Shown here: positions 20,316-31,348 of the stretch, one piece after another
How positions within the stretch are numbered: the stretch's first letter is position 1
Layout: each line of letters opens with the position of its first letter
NCBI GenBank assembly: GCA_905221605.1
Contig: CAJNDS010002755.1
Coordinates: forward strand, 62,001-126,000
DNA: 64,000 nt
Reading direction: 5' to 3'
Origin: Symbiodinium natans
Taxonomy: Eukaryota; Sar; Dinophyceae; Suessiales; Symbiodiniaceae
Translations under genes and position numbers: made by a program
Notes under the pieces: model-generated
Seen by the model: only the letters and a program-made list of their open reading frames with translations
Database searches by the model: none
Told to the model about the DNA's origin: nothing

Positions 20316-23168
20316 TGGCTCAAGTCTCGGCTCAACCCCGGTGGGGTGCGCAGGTAGTGAGCTGTTCGGTGGCCTGGAGGCTGTACCTAAGGGTGGGCTC
20401 CAACAGGACTCAAACCGAAACCACTGTGTTTGCTCGGTAGTTCTGCCAGCCACATAGCTGCCTGTGTACGGCCTCGCCGAGTGCTGAGGGAACTTTCGAC
20501 CTCGCTGCTGAGGGTGTTGTCGGCCTCGCCTAAGCTGAGGATTGTGGAAGTCTTCGACCTCGCTCGGAGGGACAACATAGTTCGGCCTCACCACGGTTGA
20601 GGGAAACACCTCCTGGAACTGAGGTGCAAGAAGATAGCAGACCTGTGCGAGCGAAGAGGGTTCCGAGGCCTTAACTTCCTTTGTTGGAACAGGGCCCCGT
20701 CTCAACCGCAGATTTCCGCTCGTGGGCTATCGGCGACCAGAGTGGCCGTCCACAGTGCCCTGGACAGTGTGCCACACGCCAAAGAGACTTGCTGCAAGGC
20801 AGACGGAGAGCGACGGACCATGCCGGCAATTGCGTGCTGTGTATTTGCATGGTCACACCAGGGGCGTCGTGAAGGGCTTTTCCTGGAACTGTCGCAGTCA
20901 TATCGTATCCACTTTGTCCGTCGCACCAGGAGAGGCAACATAGCCTGGGGCAGCTGTGGGAATTGGAATGTCCAAAGAAGCCTGAATGCAGCTAACCTCC
21001 ACCTGCAGCTCCGGGATTTCCGATGCTGTGAGGATGCGAGGCTTTGGAACATCGATTTCTATGTCGATCCCACAAACCCATCCCTGATGATTGATGGCAG
21101 CGGACGTGAAATCAGGTACCTGGGTAGGCTGGTGATTATGGTGTATGGCCCTGATGTGTCGAGAAGGATGCTGGCCTTGTCGGAAGATGATGAGGAATGG
21201 ATGCTCCTTTGAGGTGATGAAACGTCGCCGGCCAGTAACCAGGCAAGTGGAAGTGGATTGAATTGCGAGCACAGCCTCGCCATTAAGGGCCATGTGAGGG
21301 CAAACCCGAATGCAGGCTTAGCTTGCCGGAATGAGGGTGATCAACATACCCTCGCAGCACAATGCTTTCAGAACCCGTGAAACCAGCGGAGATGCCATGT
21401 GAGGCTATGCAAGGGCAGTTTCGGCCTCGCTATGCTGGAGTAAAGGTTCGGCCTCGCCTCGGCTGAGGGAATGGATGGTTCGGCCTCGCCAAGGCTGAGG
21501 GAACAACAGAAGGGTTGCGAAAACGCCTCGCTGATGAAGAAGGTGCATGATGTTCCGGCCTCGCATCAGCTGAGGGAAGAATGATGGAATGGGCAGGCCG
21601 GGCACTTATTGGTCTGCCGGAATTGAGTCTGGGAGACTCTGGAAGCACTGCATGCAGCTTGGACGGCTGATGCTACTGGGCGCAAAGCGGTAAAGCAGCT
21701 TGAAGCATAGACTCCGCGGTGCCGGTGTGTCGGAGCAATTGATAGGTACAACCGCAGCCCAGCAGTGCTCAATCAAACAATGCAACATTCGGCCTCGACT
21801 TTGGTCTGAGGGAATGTGAGCTATAAAGAGCAAACTCCAGAATATGGATGAGGGACACTGGCCAGGCATGGAGGCCAGCAAAGGGCAGGTACCAGCATTG
21901 CACTGGAGAAGCCTCGAGTCCCAATGGCAGTGAACTTTGTGGTGAGGAATACGTCGACTGGTAAGTAAGTGCGAGAAAGCCAGGGCGATTCTGGGGAGAA
22001 CAGCAAGGCACGGTTAGTAAGTGCGAGAACACCGGAGCTGCTGAGAACCCTGGATTAGCCGGGACGTACTCCGTGGAGGATTCGTTGTCACTGCTTTCAG
22101 AAATGCCCACAAGGACCAAGCATGCAGCTAACCCGTGGTCGCAGAGTGGGCCTCACTTCGGTTGAGGGTAATCGACTCCCAAGTGAGAGTATGGAGTTTT
22201 GGTGGCAAACAAGAGAGCCAGCCGACTGTCTTTGGAACAATGGCTACGGCTGGATTGGAGAATGTCAAGTCTCACAATGGATAGCGGCCTCGTACATAAT
22301 ATCCTCACAGGCAGGGTGGGTTTGACCTGGTAGTCGGCACCTTGCCCGGCCCCCTGTCAGGCGCCTGTACCGGCCACCTGTTGAAGGTGTGTGGCGTGGG
22401 GTCACCGGTGCGTAGCGGCGATTTCGGTCGCTTAGCGTCCTCCAGCCTAAAAAGGGGTATGTTTGGGCAGGTACTTCACCTGTTCCTCCTGCTTGGCTCG
22501 TGTTGGAGATGTGTGAATCGAGGGCATGGATCCGTCAAGGTGAGATGACGAGAAAGTGCAGAATTGGGCCTCAATCAATATGGAACGGTCTATGGGGATT
22601 GACCACCCCGCTGGTAGAGGGATAGCGGCCTCTGAGAATCGGAGGGCATGGATCACCTCCCGGCAAAAGCCACAGGAAGTATGCCCTGTGCATGCAAGAG
22701 GCAGCCACCGTAACCAGAGTCCATGAAGCCTCGGGCCATGACCTGGTTTGAAGACATGTCCGGCCTCACTACGGTTGAGGGGTGTGGATGGAAGCACTCA
22801 GGACATGCAATGAGACTCGTAGAACGAGCATCTGGGTCTACAGGAATTGACCTCCATTCGGTTGAGGGATAGCGGCCTCCACGAACGAGGGCATGGATCA
22901 CCTCCCGAATAGACAACACAGAGAATGTGCAAGCATACAGGCAATTTGCCTTGGCCAAAGTCTTCAAGCCAATGGCAACGACTTGGTCAAAACGACATTC
23001 CGGCCTCACTTCGGTTGAGGGTAGCGGTACGTCAAAACCGAGGACAAGGAATGAGAGGGGGAACTTACCGGCAGTTTCACCCCACAGTTTTAGTAAGCTT
23101 TTGTTTCACTTGAACCCACAGCCCCTTCGGGTGGCTACGCCTCGCAGCGTGCAGACGTAAAATTCACC
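20316..23168 (+). mobile_element. Array unit A4
   Basis: 2,853 bp; opens TGGCTCAAG, ends CAGACGTAAAATTCACC. I see a single substitution against A3 in the compared body (A/T at about 21,781). The ends differ more, for example GACCTCGCTCGG for GGCCTCGCTCGG near 20,556. Confidence 0.75.
20820..21212 (+). CDS. Conserved 130-aa ORF, copy A4, function unknown
   Basis: Encodes the same protein as copy A3. No domain recognised. Confidence 0.35.
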   Translation: MPAIACCVFAWSHQGRREGLFLELSQSYRIHFVRRTRRGNIAWGSCGNWNVQRSLNAANLHLQLRDFRCCEDARLWNIDFYVDPTNPSLMIDGSGREIRYLGRLVIMVYGPDVSRRMLALSEDDEEWMLL

Positions 23169-26009
23169 TGGCTCAAGTCTCGGCTCAACCCCGGTGGGGT
23201 GCGCAGGTAGTGAGCTGTTCGGTGGCCTGGAGGCTGTACCTAAGGGTGGGCTCCAACAGGACTCAAACCGAAACCACTGTGTTTGCTCGGTAGTTCTGCC
23301 AGCCACATAGCTGCCTGTGTACGGCCTCGCCGAGTGCTGAGGGAACTTTCGACCTCGCTGCTGAGGGTGTTGTCGGCCTCGCCTAAGCTGAGGATTGTGG
23401 AAAGTCTTCGGCCTCGCTCGGAGGGACAACATAGTTCGGCCTCACCACGGTTGAGGGAAACACCTCCTGGAACTGAGGTGCAAGAAGATAGCAGACCTGT
23501 GCGAGCGAAGAGGGTTCCGAGGCCTTAACTTCCTTTGTTGGAACAGGGCCCCGTCTCAACCGCAGATTTCCGCTCGTGGGCTATCGGCGACCAGAGTGGC
23601 CGTCCACAGTGCCCTGGACAGTGTGCCACACGCCAAAGAGACTTGCTGCAAGGCAGACGGAGAGCGACGGACCATGCCGGCAATTGCGTGCTGTGTATTT
23701 GCATGGTCACACCAGGGGCGTCGTGAAGGGCTTTTCCTGGAACTGTCGCAGTCATATCGTATCCACTTTGTCCGTCGCACCAGGAGAGGCAACATAGCCT
23801 GGGGCAGCTGTGGGAATTGGAATGTCCAAAGAAGCCTGAATGCAGCTAACCTCCACCTGCAGCTCCGGGATTTCCGATGCTGTGAGGATGCGAGGCTTTG
23901 GAACATCGATTTCTATGTCGATCCCACAAACCCATCCCTGATGATTGATGGCAGCGGACGTGAAATCAGGTACCTGGGTAGGCTGGTGATTATGGTGTAT
24001 GGCCCTGATGTGTCGAGAAGGATGCTGGCCTTGTCGGAAGATGATGAGGAATGGATGCTCCTTTGAGGTGATGAAACGTCGCCGGCCAGTAACCAGGCAA
24101 GTGGAAGTGGATTGAATTGCGAGCACAGCCTCGCCATTAAGGGCCATGTGAGGGCAAACCCGAATGCAGGCTTAGCTTGCCGGAATGAGGGTGATCAACA
24201 TACCCTCGCAGCACAATGCTTTCAGAACCCGTGAAACCAGCGGAGATGCCATGTGAGGCTATGCAAGGGCAGTTTCGGCCTCGCTATGCTGGAGTAAAGG
24301 TTCGGCCTCGCCTCGGCTGAGGGAATGGATGGTTCGGCCTCGCCAAGGCTGAGGGAACAACAGAAGGGTTGCGAAAACGCCTCGCTGATGAAGAAGGTGC
24401 ATGATGTTCCGGCCTCGCATCAGCTGAGGGAAGAATGATGGAATGGGCAGGCCGGGCACTTATTGGTCTGCCGGAATTGAGTCTGGGAGACTCTGGAAGC
24501 ACTGCATGCAGCTTGGACGGCTGATGCTACTGGGCGCAAAGCGGTAAAGCAGCTTGAAGCATAGACTCCGCGGTGCCGGTGTGTCGGAGCAATTGATAGG
24601 TACAACCGCAGCCCAGCAGTGCTCAATCAAACAAAGCAACATTCGGCCTCGACTTTGGTCTGAGGGAATGTGAGCTATAAAGAGCAAACTCCAGAATATG
24701 GATGAGGGACACTGGCCAGGCATGGAGGCCAGCAAAGGGCAGGTACCAGCATTGCACTGGAGAAGCCTCGAGTCCCAATGGCAGTGAACTTTGTGGTGAG
24801 GAATACGTCGACTGGTAAGTAAGTGCGAGAAAGCCAGGGCGATTCTGGGGAGAACAGCAAGGCACGGTTAGTAAGTGCGAGAACACCGGAGCTGCTGAGA
24901 ACCCTGGATTAGCCGGGACGTACTCCGTGGAGGATTCGTTGTCACTGCTTTCAGAAATGCCCACAAGGACCAAGCATGCAGCTAAACCCGTGGTCGCAGA
25001 GTGGGCCTCACTTCGGTTGAGGGTAATCGACTCCCAAGTGAGAGTATGGAGTTTTGGTGGCAAACAAGAGAGCCAGCCGACTGTCTTTGGAACAATGGCT
25101 ACGGCTGGATTGGAGAATGTCAAGTCTCACAATGGATAGCGGCCTCGTACATAATATCCTCACAGGCAGGGTGGGTTTGACCTGGTAGTCGGCACCTTGC
25201 CCGGCCCCCTGTCAGGCGCCTGTACCGGCCACCTGTTGAAGGTGTGTGGCGTGGGGTCACCGGTGCGTAGCGGCGATTTCGGTCGCTTAGCGTCCTCCAG
25301 CCTAAAAAGGGGTATGTTTGGGCAGGTACTTCACCTGTTCCTCCTGCTTGGCTCGTGTTGGAGATGTGTGAATCGAGGGCATGGATCCGTCAAGGTGAGA
25401 TGACGAGAAAGTGCAGAATTGGGCCTCAATCAATATGGAACGGTATATGGGGATTGACCACCCCGCTGGTAGAGGGATAGCGGCCTCTGAGAATCGGAGG
25501 GCATGGATCACCTCCCGGCAAAAGCCACAGGAAGTATGCCCTGTGCATGCAAGAGGCAGCCACCGTAACCAGAGTCCATGAAGCCTTGGGCCAGACATGT
25601 CCGGCCTCACTACGGTTGAGGGGTGTGGATGGGAGCACTCAGGACATGCAATGAGACTCGTAGAACGAGCATCTGGGTCTACAGGAATTGACCTCCATTC
25701 GGTTGAGGGATAGCGGCCTCCACGAACGAGGGCATGGATCACCTCCCGAATAGACAACACAGAGAATGTGCAAGCATACAGGCAATTTGCCTTGGCCAAA
25801 GTCTTCAAGCCAATGGCAACGACTTGGTCAAACCGACATTCCGGCCTCACTTCGGTTGAGGGTAGCGGTACGTCAAAACCGAGGACAAGGAATGAGAGGG
25901 GGAACTTACCGGCAGTTTCACCCCACAGTTTTAGTAAGCTTTTGTTTCACTTGAACCCACAGCCCCTTCGGGTGGCTACGCCTCGCAGCGTGCAGACGAA
26001 AAATTCACC
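23169..26009 (+). mobile_element. Array unit A5
   Basis: 2,841 bp; opens TGGCTCAAG and ends ACGAAAAATTCACC. The body matches A3 and A4; near 25,590 it has a ~15-bp deletion (GGGCCAGACATG where A4 has a longer GACCTGGTTTGAAGACATG). It is followed directly by unit C2. Confidence 0.75.
23674..24066 (+). CDS. Conserved 130-aa ORF, copy A5, function unknown
   Basis: Encodes the same protein as copies A3 and A4. No domain recognised. Confidence 0.35.
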   Translation: MPAIACCVFAWSHQGRREGLFLELSQSYRIHFVRRTRRGNIAWGSCGNWNVQRSLNAANLHLQLRDFRCCEDARLWNIDFYVDPTNPSLMIDGSGREIRYLGRLVIMVYGPDVSRRMLALSEDDEEWMLL

Positions 26010-28131
26010 TGGCTCAAGGTTTCGGCTCAACCCCGGTGGGGTGCTCAGGTAGAGAGCGTCTTTAGTGCCGTTGTGGCTGGCCCTGGGGCTTGTAACTAAG
26101 GGTAGGTTCCGTTTTGAGGCCCTGGCAAAACTGTGTTTGCTCGTAGGCCGGCTGACCGGCTAAGCTGTCATAGAGCGGCGGCCCGCCAACTGCTGCCGAC
26201 GACGAAGGACGTTCGAGTGCACAGTTTTCGGCCTCGCTTCGCTGGAGGGAAGCTTTTCGTCCTCGCGTTGCTGAGGGAACCTTGTGGCCTACAGTCTGCT
26301 CTGGGTCACAGTGAGAGTTGCAGCCTCGCTTTGCTTGAGGGGTGACGCTAGAGCCTGTTGCTCACCAGAGATTCCTGCTGTCTCTGGGTGAACAAAACCC
26401 GCCGACCCTCATTTGGATTGAGGGCTTGTGTTAGGGTGAGTTTGGGTTCCTCGCTCGCTTGTGTGGAAAACGAAGGTGAGTCCGAAACACGGGGGAAAAC
26501 GGCCAGGCACGCTGCAGACAGTGCAGGCCAACGTCGCACTGCAAGCGGCATCCTTGCAGTTGTTGACAGGAGTGTCCCGAACAATAGCGGTGTGCTTGAG
26601 CCCGAGTTTGCTGGTTTTCGGGGATCTGCAAGCTGAGCACAACAGGTTATTCTTCGCAGGTAGCATCAGGTAGAACAGATTTGGCCCAACCCTGGTGGAT
26701 CTGCCTGGACACAAATAACCAAAGGCATCAGTGTCGTAAAGCTCATTGACTGGTGCTGCTGCTACTGAGAAACCGTTGCCAAAGAACTTGCAGTAGGACT
26801 GTGGTGCGGCACAGTGCAAGTTGAAGAGCAGCTGTTGGTGGCTGCTCCCCGGCAGACAAATAGTCCAAGATAGCCTTCTTCGGCCTCGCTCCGTGCTGAG
26901 GGTTTGTAAAGGCTGGTATTGGCCGGAAAGGACTCAGATGGAGGTACCCGAACTTCTCGCTTTTCCCATCTGAAGGCAACCAATGGTTATCAGCCTGCTG
27001 GACATGGCAGGCCTACTTTTGTTTACATCCACGTCTCCTGCAAGGGCTGGGGTCTGTCCGTGCACACAGACAAGGCGGAACCTTGCAGATGTTTAGGTCC
27101 TCGCGGCACGGCCGCTGGAGGTTGTTTGAAGATGTTGGCTCTCACTGTCTGGTGAGTGGTTTGTATGGGCACTTGCTGGGGCAAGGCGGCTCTGGCGTCT
27201 GAGGATGGTACATGTGCTGGCTGCTGAGTACGGGCCACCGAAAGAGACCTGTGGTAAGACAAGCGATGAAAGGAGCCGAGGACAGGCTAGCTCACGCGGA
27301 CGCCACGCAGAGTATGTGTCACTATCTTCAGATGTTGGAGCCAAATTGCCTCGCCGTGTGACGTGAGATGTGGTGTTTGGTTTCGGCCTCAAGCACTGGA
27401 AGGCCTACAACAACAAATCCGAATGAAAACTGTGGTCCTAAGACACGCGGAGCAGCTGCTTATACGTGGCACCGCGGGGGTCACATAGAGATAGAGGGCT
27501 TGGCAAGGGAACTCTGTCTAGAGATAGCCCTGGCTCAGTGAGGAGCTGAGGGCCTGGCTGCGCAGATGCAGCGAATGGTTGTTCGGCCTCGCCCCCGCTG
27601 AGGGAACAACAGTCAAGGCTTCTCTGCAGTGTCGGTCCGGGTTAGTAAGAGCGAGAACGCCGGGACCTCGAGCTGCAGTTTTACCATGAAGCAACCGCGT
27701 GAGATGCATTATTGGTCAACTGGTGAGTAAGAGCGAGAAAGCCAGGGTGACGCTACTTTGGGGGAGGCTGCAAGGCACGGTTAGTAAGTGCGAGAAAGCC
27801 GGAGCTGCGGACGAACCTGGAGTAGCAGTCTTTCATACCTCACGTGTTTCACTTTGCGGCCTCGCATGCGCTGAGGGAATATGCCTCGAACAGAACATCC
27901 AGTGCTGAGTGGGGATTGCCAAATTACGGAGGCTGATGCCACAACAAGTGCCTCAACAGCAATGCATGCGGAGGGCAAAGTTCGGCCTCGCGAGTGCTGA
28001 GGGTTGCAGCTGAGAGAGGGCCTAGCTGAGAACGCAACACCTCAAGCGAGGTAATTTTTAGTTTAGTTTCACCTTGACCAACGGCCGCTTCGGGTGGCTA
28101 CGCGACGCAGCGTGCAGACGAAAAATTCACC
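26010..28131 (+). mobile_element. Array unit C2
   Basis: 2,122 bp, homologous to C1 over its whole length with scattered indels; opens TGGCTCAAG and ends AAAAATTCACC at 28131. No conserved ORF. Constant-loop hairpins near 27640, 27722 and 27780 and CCTC/GAGG hairpins as in C1. Confidence 0.7.
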
Positions 28132-28264
28132 TACCGAGGACAAGGAATGAGAGGGGGAACTTACCGGCAGTTTCACCCCACAGTTTTAGTAAGCTTTTGT
28201 TTCACTTGAACCCACAGCCCCTTCGGGTGGCTACGCCTCGCAGCGTGCAGACGAAAAATTCACC
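28132..28264 (+). mobile_element. 5'-truncated A copy (133 bp) that ends the array
   Basis: From ACCGAGGACAAGGAATGAGA to the 3' box ACGAAAAATTCACC it matches the last 132 bp of an A unit. It is joined exactly to the 3' terminus of C2 and lacks the SL relic. A 5'-truncated copy at the same target point is what incomplete target-primed reverse transcription would leave. Unique sequence starts at 28265. Confidence 0.75.
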
Positions 28265-28780
28265 TGTAGTGTTTGCCCAGTTGGTGCCATGTGGTGTTTT
28301 ACTGTACAGAGAGAAGCATGAGAGTTTTTCTGCTGCATGACGTGACATGAGCATGTTTGGTTTTGCCCGAAGTCCCTAAAGCATGTTTGGGTTGACTGCG
28401 ACGCATGTCTTGTCTTGTTGGCATGGCCTAGGATGAGTTTTGAGGCACTTGGAACTGCAGGAGAGCAGTAGTGAAGAAGTGCGTGTCAGAACTCTGAGGT
28501 TCTGTCTTGCTGCAACTCACTCCGTGTCCCCGCCACTTCGTTCGTTGCCGTTGGACGTGTAGGATGGGAGTAGGAGTGCAGAGTGAACTCTGAAGCTTCG
28601 CTGTTTTTGCTGTTCGGAAGTGACCTGAAGTCCCCGAGGTGTAGACCAAAGCAGTTGCATTGTTCTTTTGCTTTACCTCCTTTGTAGAACAAAGTTGAGA
28701 TGGAATTCGTAGCTTTTTGGAGCCCTTAGCTCTTGGAGAGAGCTTGCTGCAAGAACTGAAGCTTGCTGAACACTTTGGTG

Positions 28781-28791
28781 TTTGGCTCAAG
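28781..28791 (+). other. Isolated spliced-leader-like 11-mer
   Basis: TTTGGCTCAAG, identical to the relic at C1, but in unique sequence outside the array and not preceded by the element 3' box. It could mark a retroposed, once trans-spliced mRNA; no downstream gene is recognisable, and an 11-base match can occur by chance. Confidence 0.35.
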
Positions 28792-29913
28792 TGCGAAGTG
28801 AAAAAGAGACAGCTGCGCGAGCTCTGCTTTTCACATTCTTGCAGTTTGTGCCTGCGCAACCACGTGGATCCAGTTTTTTGGTCGTAGGCATTTTTCCAAG
28901 CGATGTGTCAAGATTGCTTGCGTGCGTTTGCGTTGCTCCGAACAAACATGGATCGACTTCAACGGTTTTTTGAAGGAGGCCCAAGATTCATCATGGTTAG
29001 ATTTGGCTCAACATGAGCAAATGTGCACGAACATGCCATACATCGATCGAAGACTGTTGGTCACCGAATGTTCAAGCCATTTAAGCTCGGTTGCAGCAAT
29101 GAGAAACAGGACAGACTATCAGCAGGTTTCAGCAAAAGCGCAACTTGGATGCCGTAGCGTAACGTTTTAACGCTGTGTTATGCTGCTGCATGGGAAAAAA
29201 AGATGGTTTCCACGCAGGCCTGGTTGGACTTCGTCGTGTTGAAGTTGCTTCTGTTGCCGTCGTGAGGTTTCACTTCAACGTTCCTCGCTTGCCAAGACCC
29301 CTGCCAACCGCTAGTGCCAGGAGCTGGGGGTGGATTTGTATATGTAAAGGAGCCACAATGCAAGTTTTTTGTCATTGCTGCTACATTATCGGGTTTTCCA
29401 TTGTTTTCTTCCGGCCCACTATTGCCGCATTGCCAACCGGAAGTTAAAACACACACACACACACACACACAGATTTTGCAGCTGCATTTGTTCAGGTCGT
29501 TTCCCGAAACTGCTGTTCTCCGCATGATCACTACACTGCCACGGTTTTGGCCCTGGCTTTTCTGATCTTGAAGACATGTCGGGACGACTGCAAGGACTTG
29601 GTTTGTTGTTTGCAGTTTCGGATGAAACCGGTGAAGCCGGTTGCACGGCCGCGTGTAGCCGACAGGCGACTTGTAAGCCCATGTCAGAAGCACCATCAAC
29701 GATGTTTTATTCACGAGCATATTTGTCCAGTACAGTGTTTATGGCAATCGGCGGATAAACAACAGGTTGCCCATGCAAGAGTGGGGGCTCCATCTGGCAA
29801 CGTTTCTGGGTTTTGCGTGGACGGTGGTTGAATTCAGGTTGAGACTCGTTGCGACGGTTGGAGGGGCCGAACCAGGTGCATGAATTCGAACTGTCAGTTT
29901 CTCCCTCCCCCCG

Positions 29914-29952
<39 letters not shown>
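29914..29952. repeat. Poly(C) tract, 39 bases
   Basis: Uninterrupted run of C on the + strand. Confidence 0.9.
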
Positions 29953-31315
29953 ATGCCGATTCTTTGCAAGAGTCATTCCGAGCTGCGGTTAGGTCAAGGT
30001 CATGGTCATGGGTCGGTGAGGCCACACCCGAGATAATGGCTCGCCAAGGCAGGAGCAACATCAACAGTTGCTTCGGCTTGAGAGCATGAATGAATGATCA
30101 ACAGCCCGACAAATCAGTAGCTTGCTTTGGCTCGGCGTTGCACACCGCGATTACTTGCGTAAAGCGGAGAACTTATGACCTGGAGGGCTTGTAAACCCGC
30201 AGCACAGTACTAACGTTTTGTTTGAGTCATGGTAGTGCCATTGACGATGCGCTCGGTGAGAGCATCGTGGTGACAAACAGGTTCCAGGGCAGGATTGCAA
30301 AGTCATGTCGCCCAAATGTGACATGCATAGCACAATCCCTCGCAGCCGAAATGAAATTGTGCCGAAAGCCATGGGAAACACAAGCTCGGAACGAGTCTTA
30401 AGATGCAGCAGTGCGCCCGAGTGCAAGCCAATGCGGCTCATTGCTTGGCTTACCAAGCGAAAAGTGTATACACGGACGCTGACTGCATGCACTTCCATCC
30501 GATGTGCAAGCAGGGTTGAAGATACAAACGCCGAGCCCTGCCAAGCATACGTAGCAGCATCGTTCGTTGCACTTTGCAAACTTCAAATGGTTTGCGATTG
30601 TTTTTTGCGCTCACAAACGCGAAAAAGGAAGCCTCGTCATTAAATCCGCTTTGCGCTGCCCGCCTCAGCCCTGCTCACCAATTTTTAGTCACTCACGACG
30701 CGGCGCAGCGCTTGGCCTGGGTGGGATCACATCGCGCACCTGCTCCTCGACGACGCCGACTCCTCCGTGACTTTTTCGTGCCTTGGTAAGCCCGGGCATG
30801 TGTGGACTTGTCGTCCTCCCTTGGTCGCTCGCCGCCCTGCCCAGCACAATACTCAGCAGTTTGACGAAGTCACCCGACGGACCGTTTTGCCTTGCTGATG
30901 CACTGTCCGGTCTGTCGGCATCGGCTCATTCAATATCGTGAGCCACCAATCTGTGCTGAGCTCTGTCGCAAAGTCACACGGTTCATTGGCACGATTGGTG
31001 ACATCGTATTGGCGCCCATATTTTTTTCTCACTTTTCGCCTTGAATGCTGTAGGAAAGCACGCCCCCACCGGATGGACGTTAGGCTTCTTGGGCGACATC
31101 GTTGCGGTGTGGGCGCTGCGTGTGCACACTTGCAGGCTTGGCGACGTGCTTTGTTTGGCCCGTCACAAGTTGATGAGCGAAATGCGTCATCTAAGTGAAT
31201 CCCGCACTTGGGGATGTCACGTCATGTGTGGCATCACTACATGCCTTTCATGACGGTATGAACGCGCCACGCGTCCTGCACATGCCTTGTTGCCGTAGGC
31301 TGACCGCTTGATGTC

Positions 31316-31316
31316 T

Positions 31317-31347
<31 letters not shown>

Positions 31348-31348
31348 G
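31316..31348. repeat. Compound tract T11 then G22
   Basis: Eleven T directly followed by twenty-two G. Confidence 0.9.

Noticed and set aside
1367-28264. Array as CRISPR or as rDNA/5S-type gene repeats
   Set aside because: Units are 2-8 kb with reverse transcriptase; no short spacer-repeat pattern and no rRNA or SL-RNA gene sequence beyond the leader 3' end.
28995-29012. ATTTGGCTCAAC as another SL relic
   Set aside because: Last base differs, one T is missing internally, and there is no element boundary; within chance expectation.
29739-30089. Poly-Gly and poly-Pro ORFs
   Set aside because: Translation of the C39 tract.
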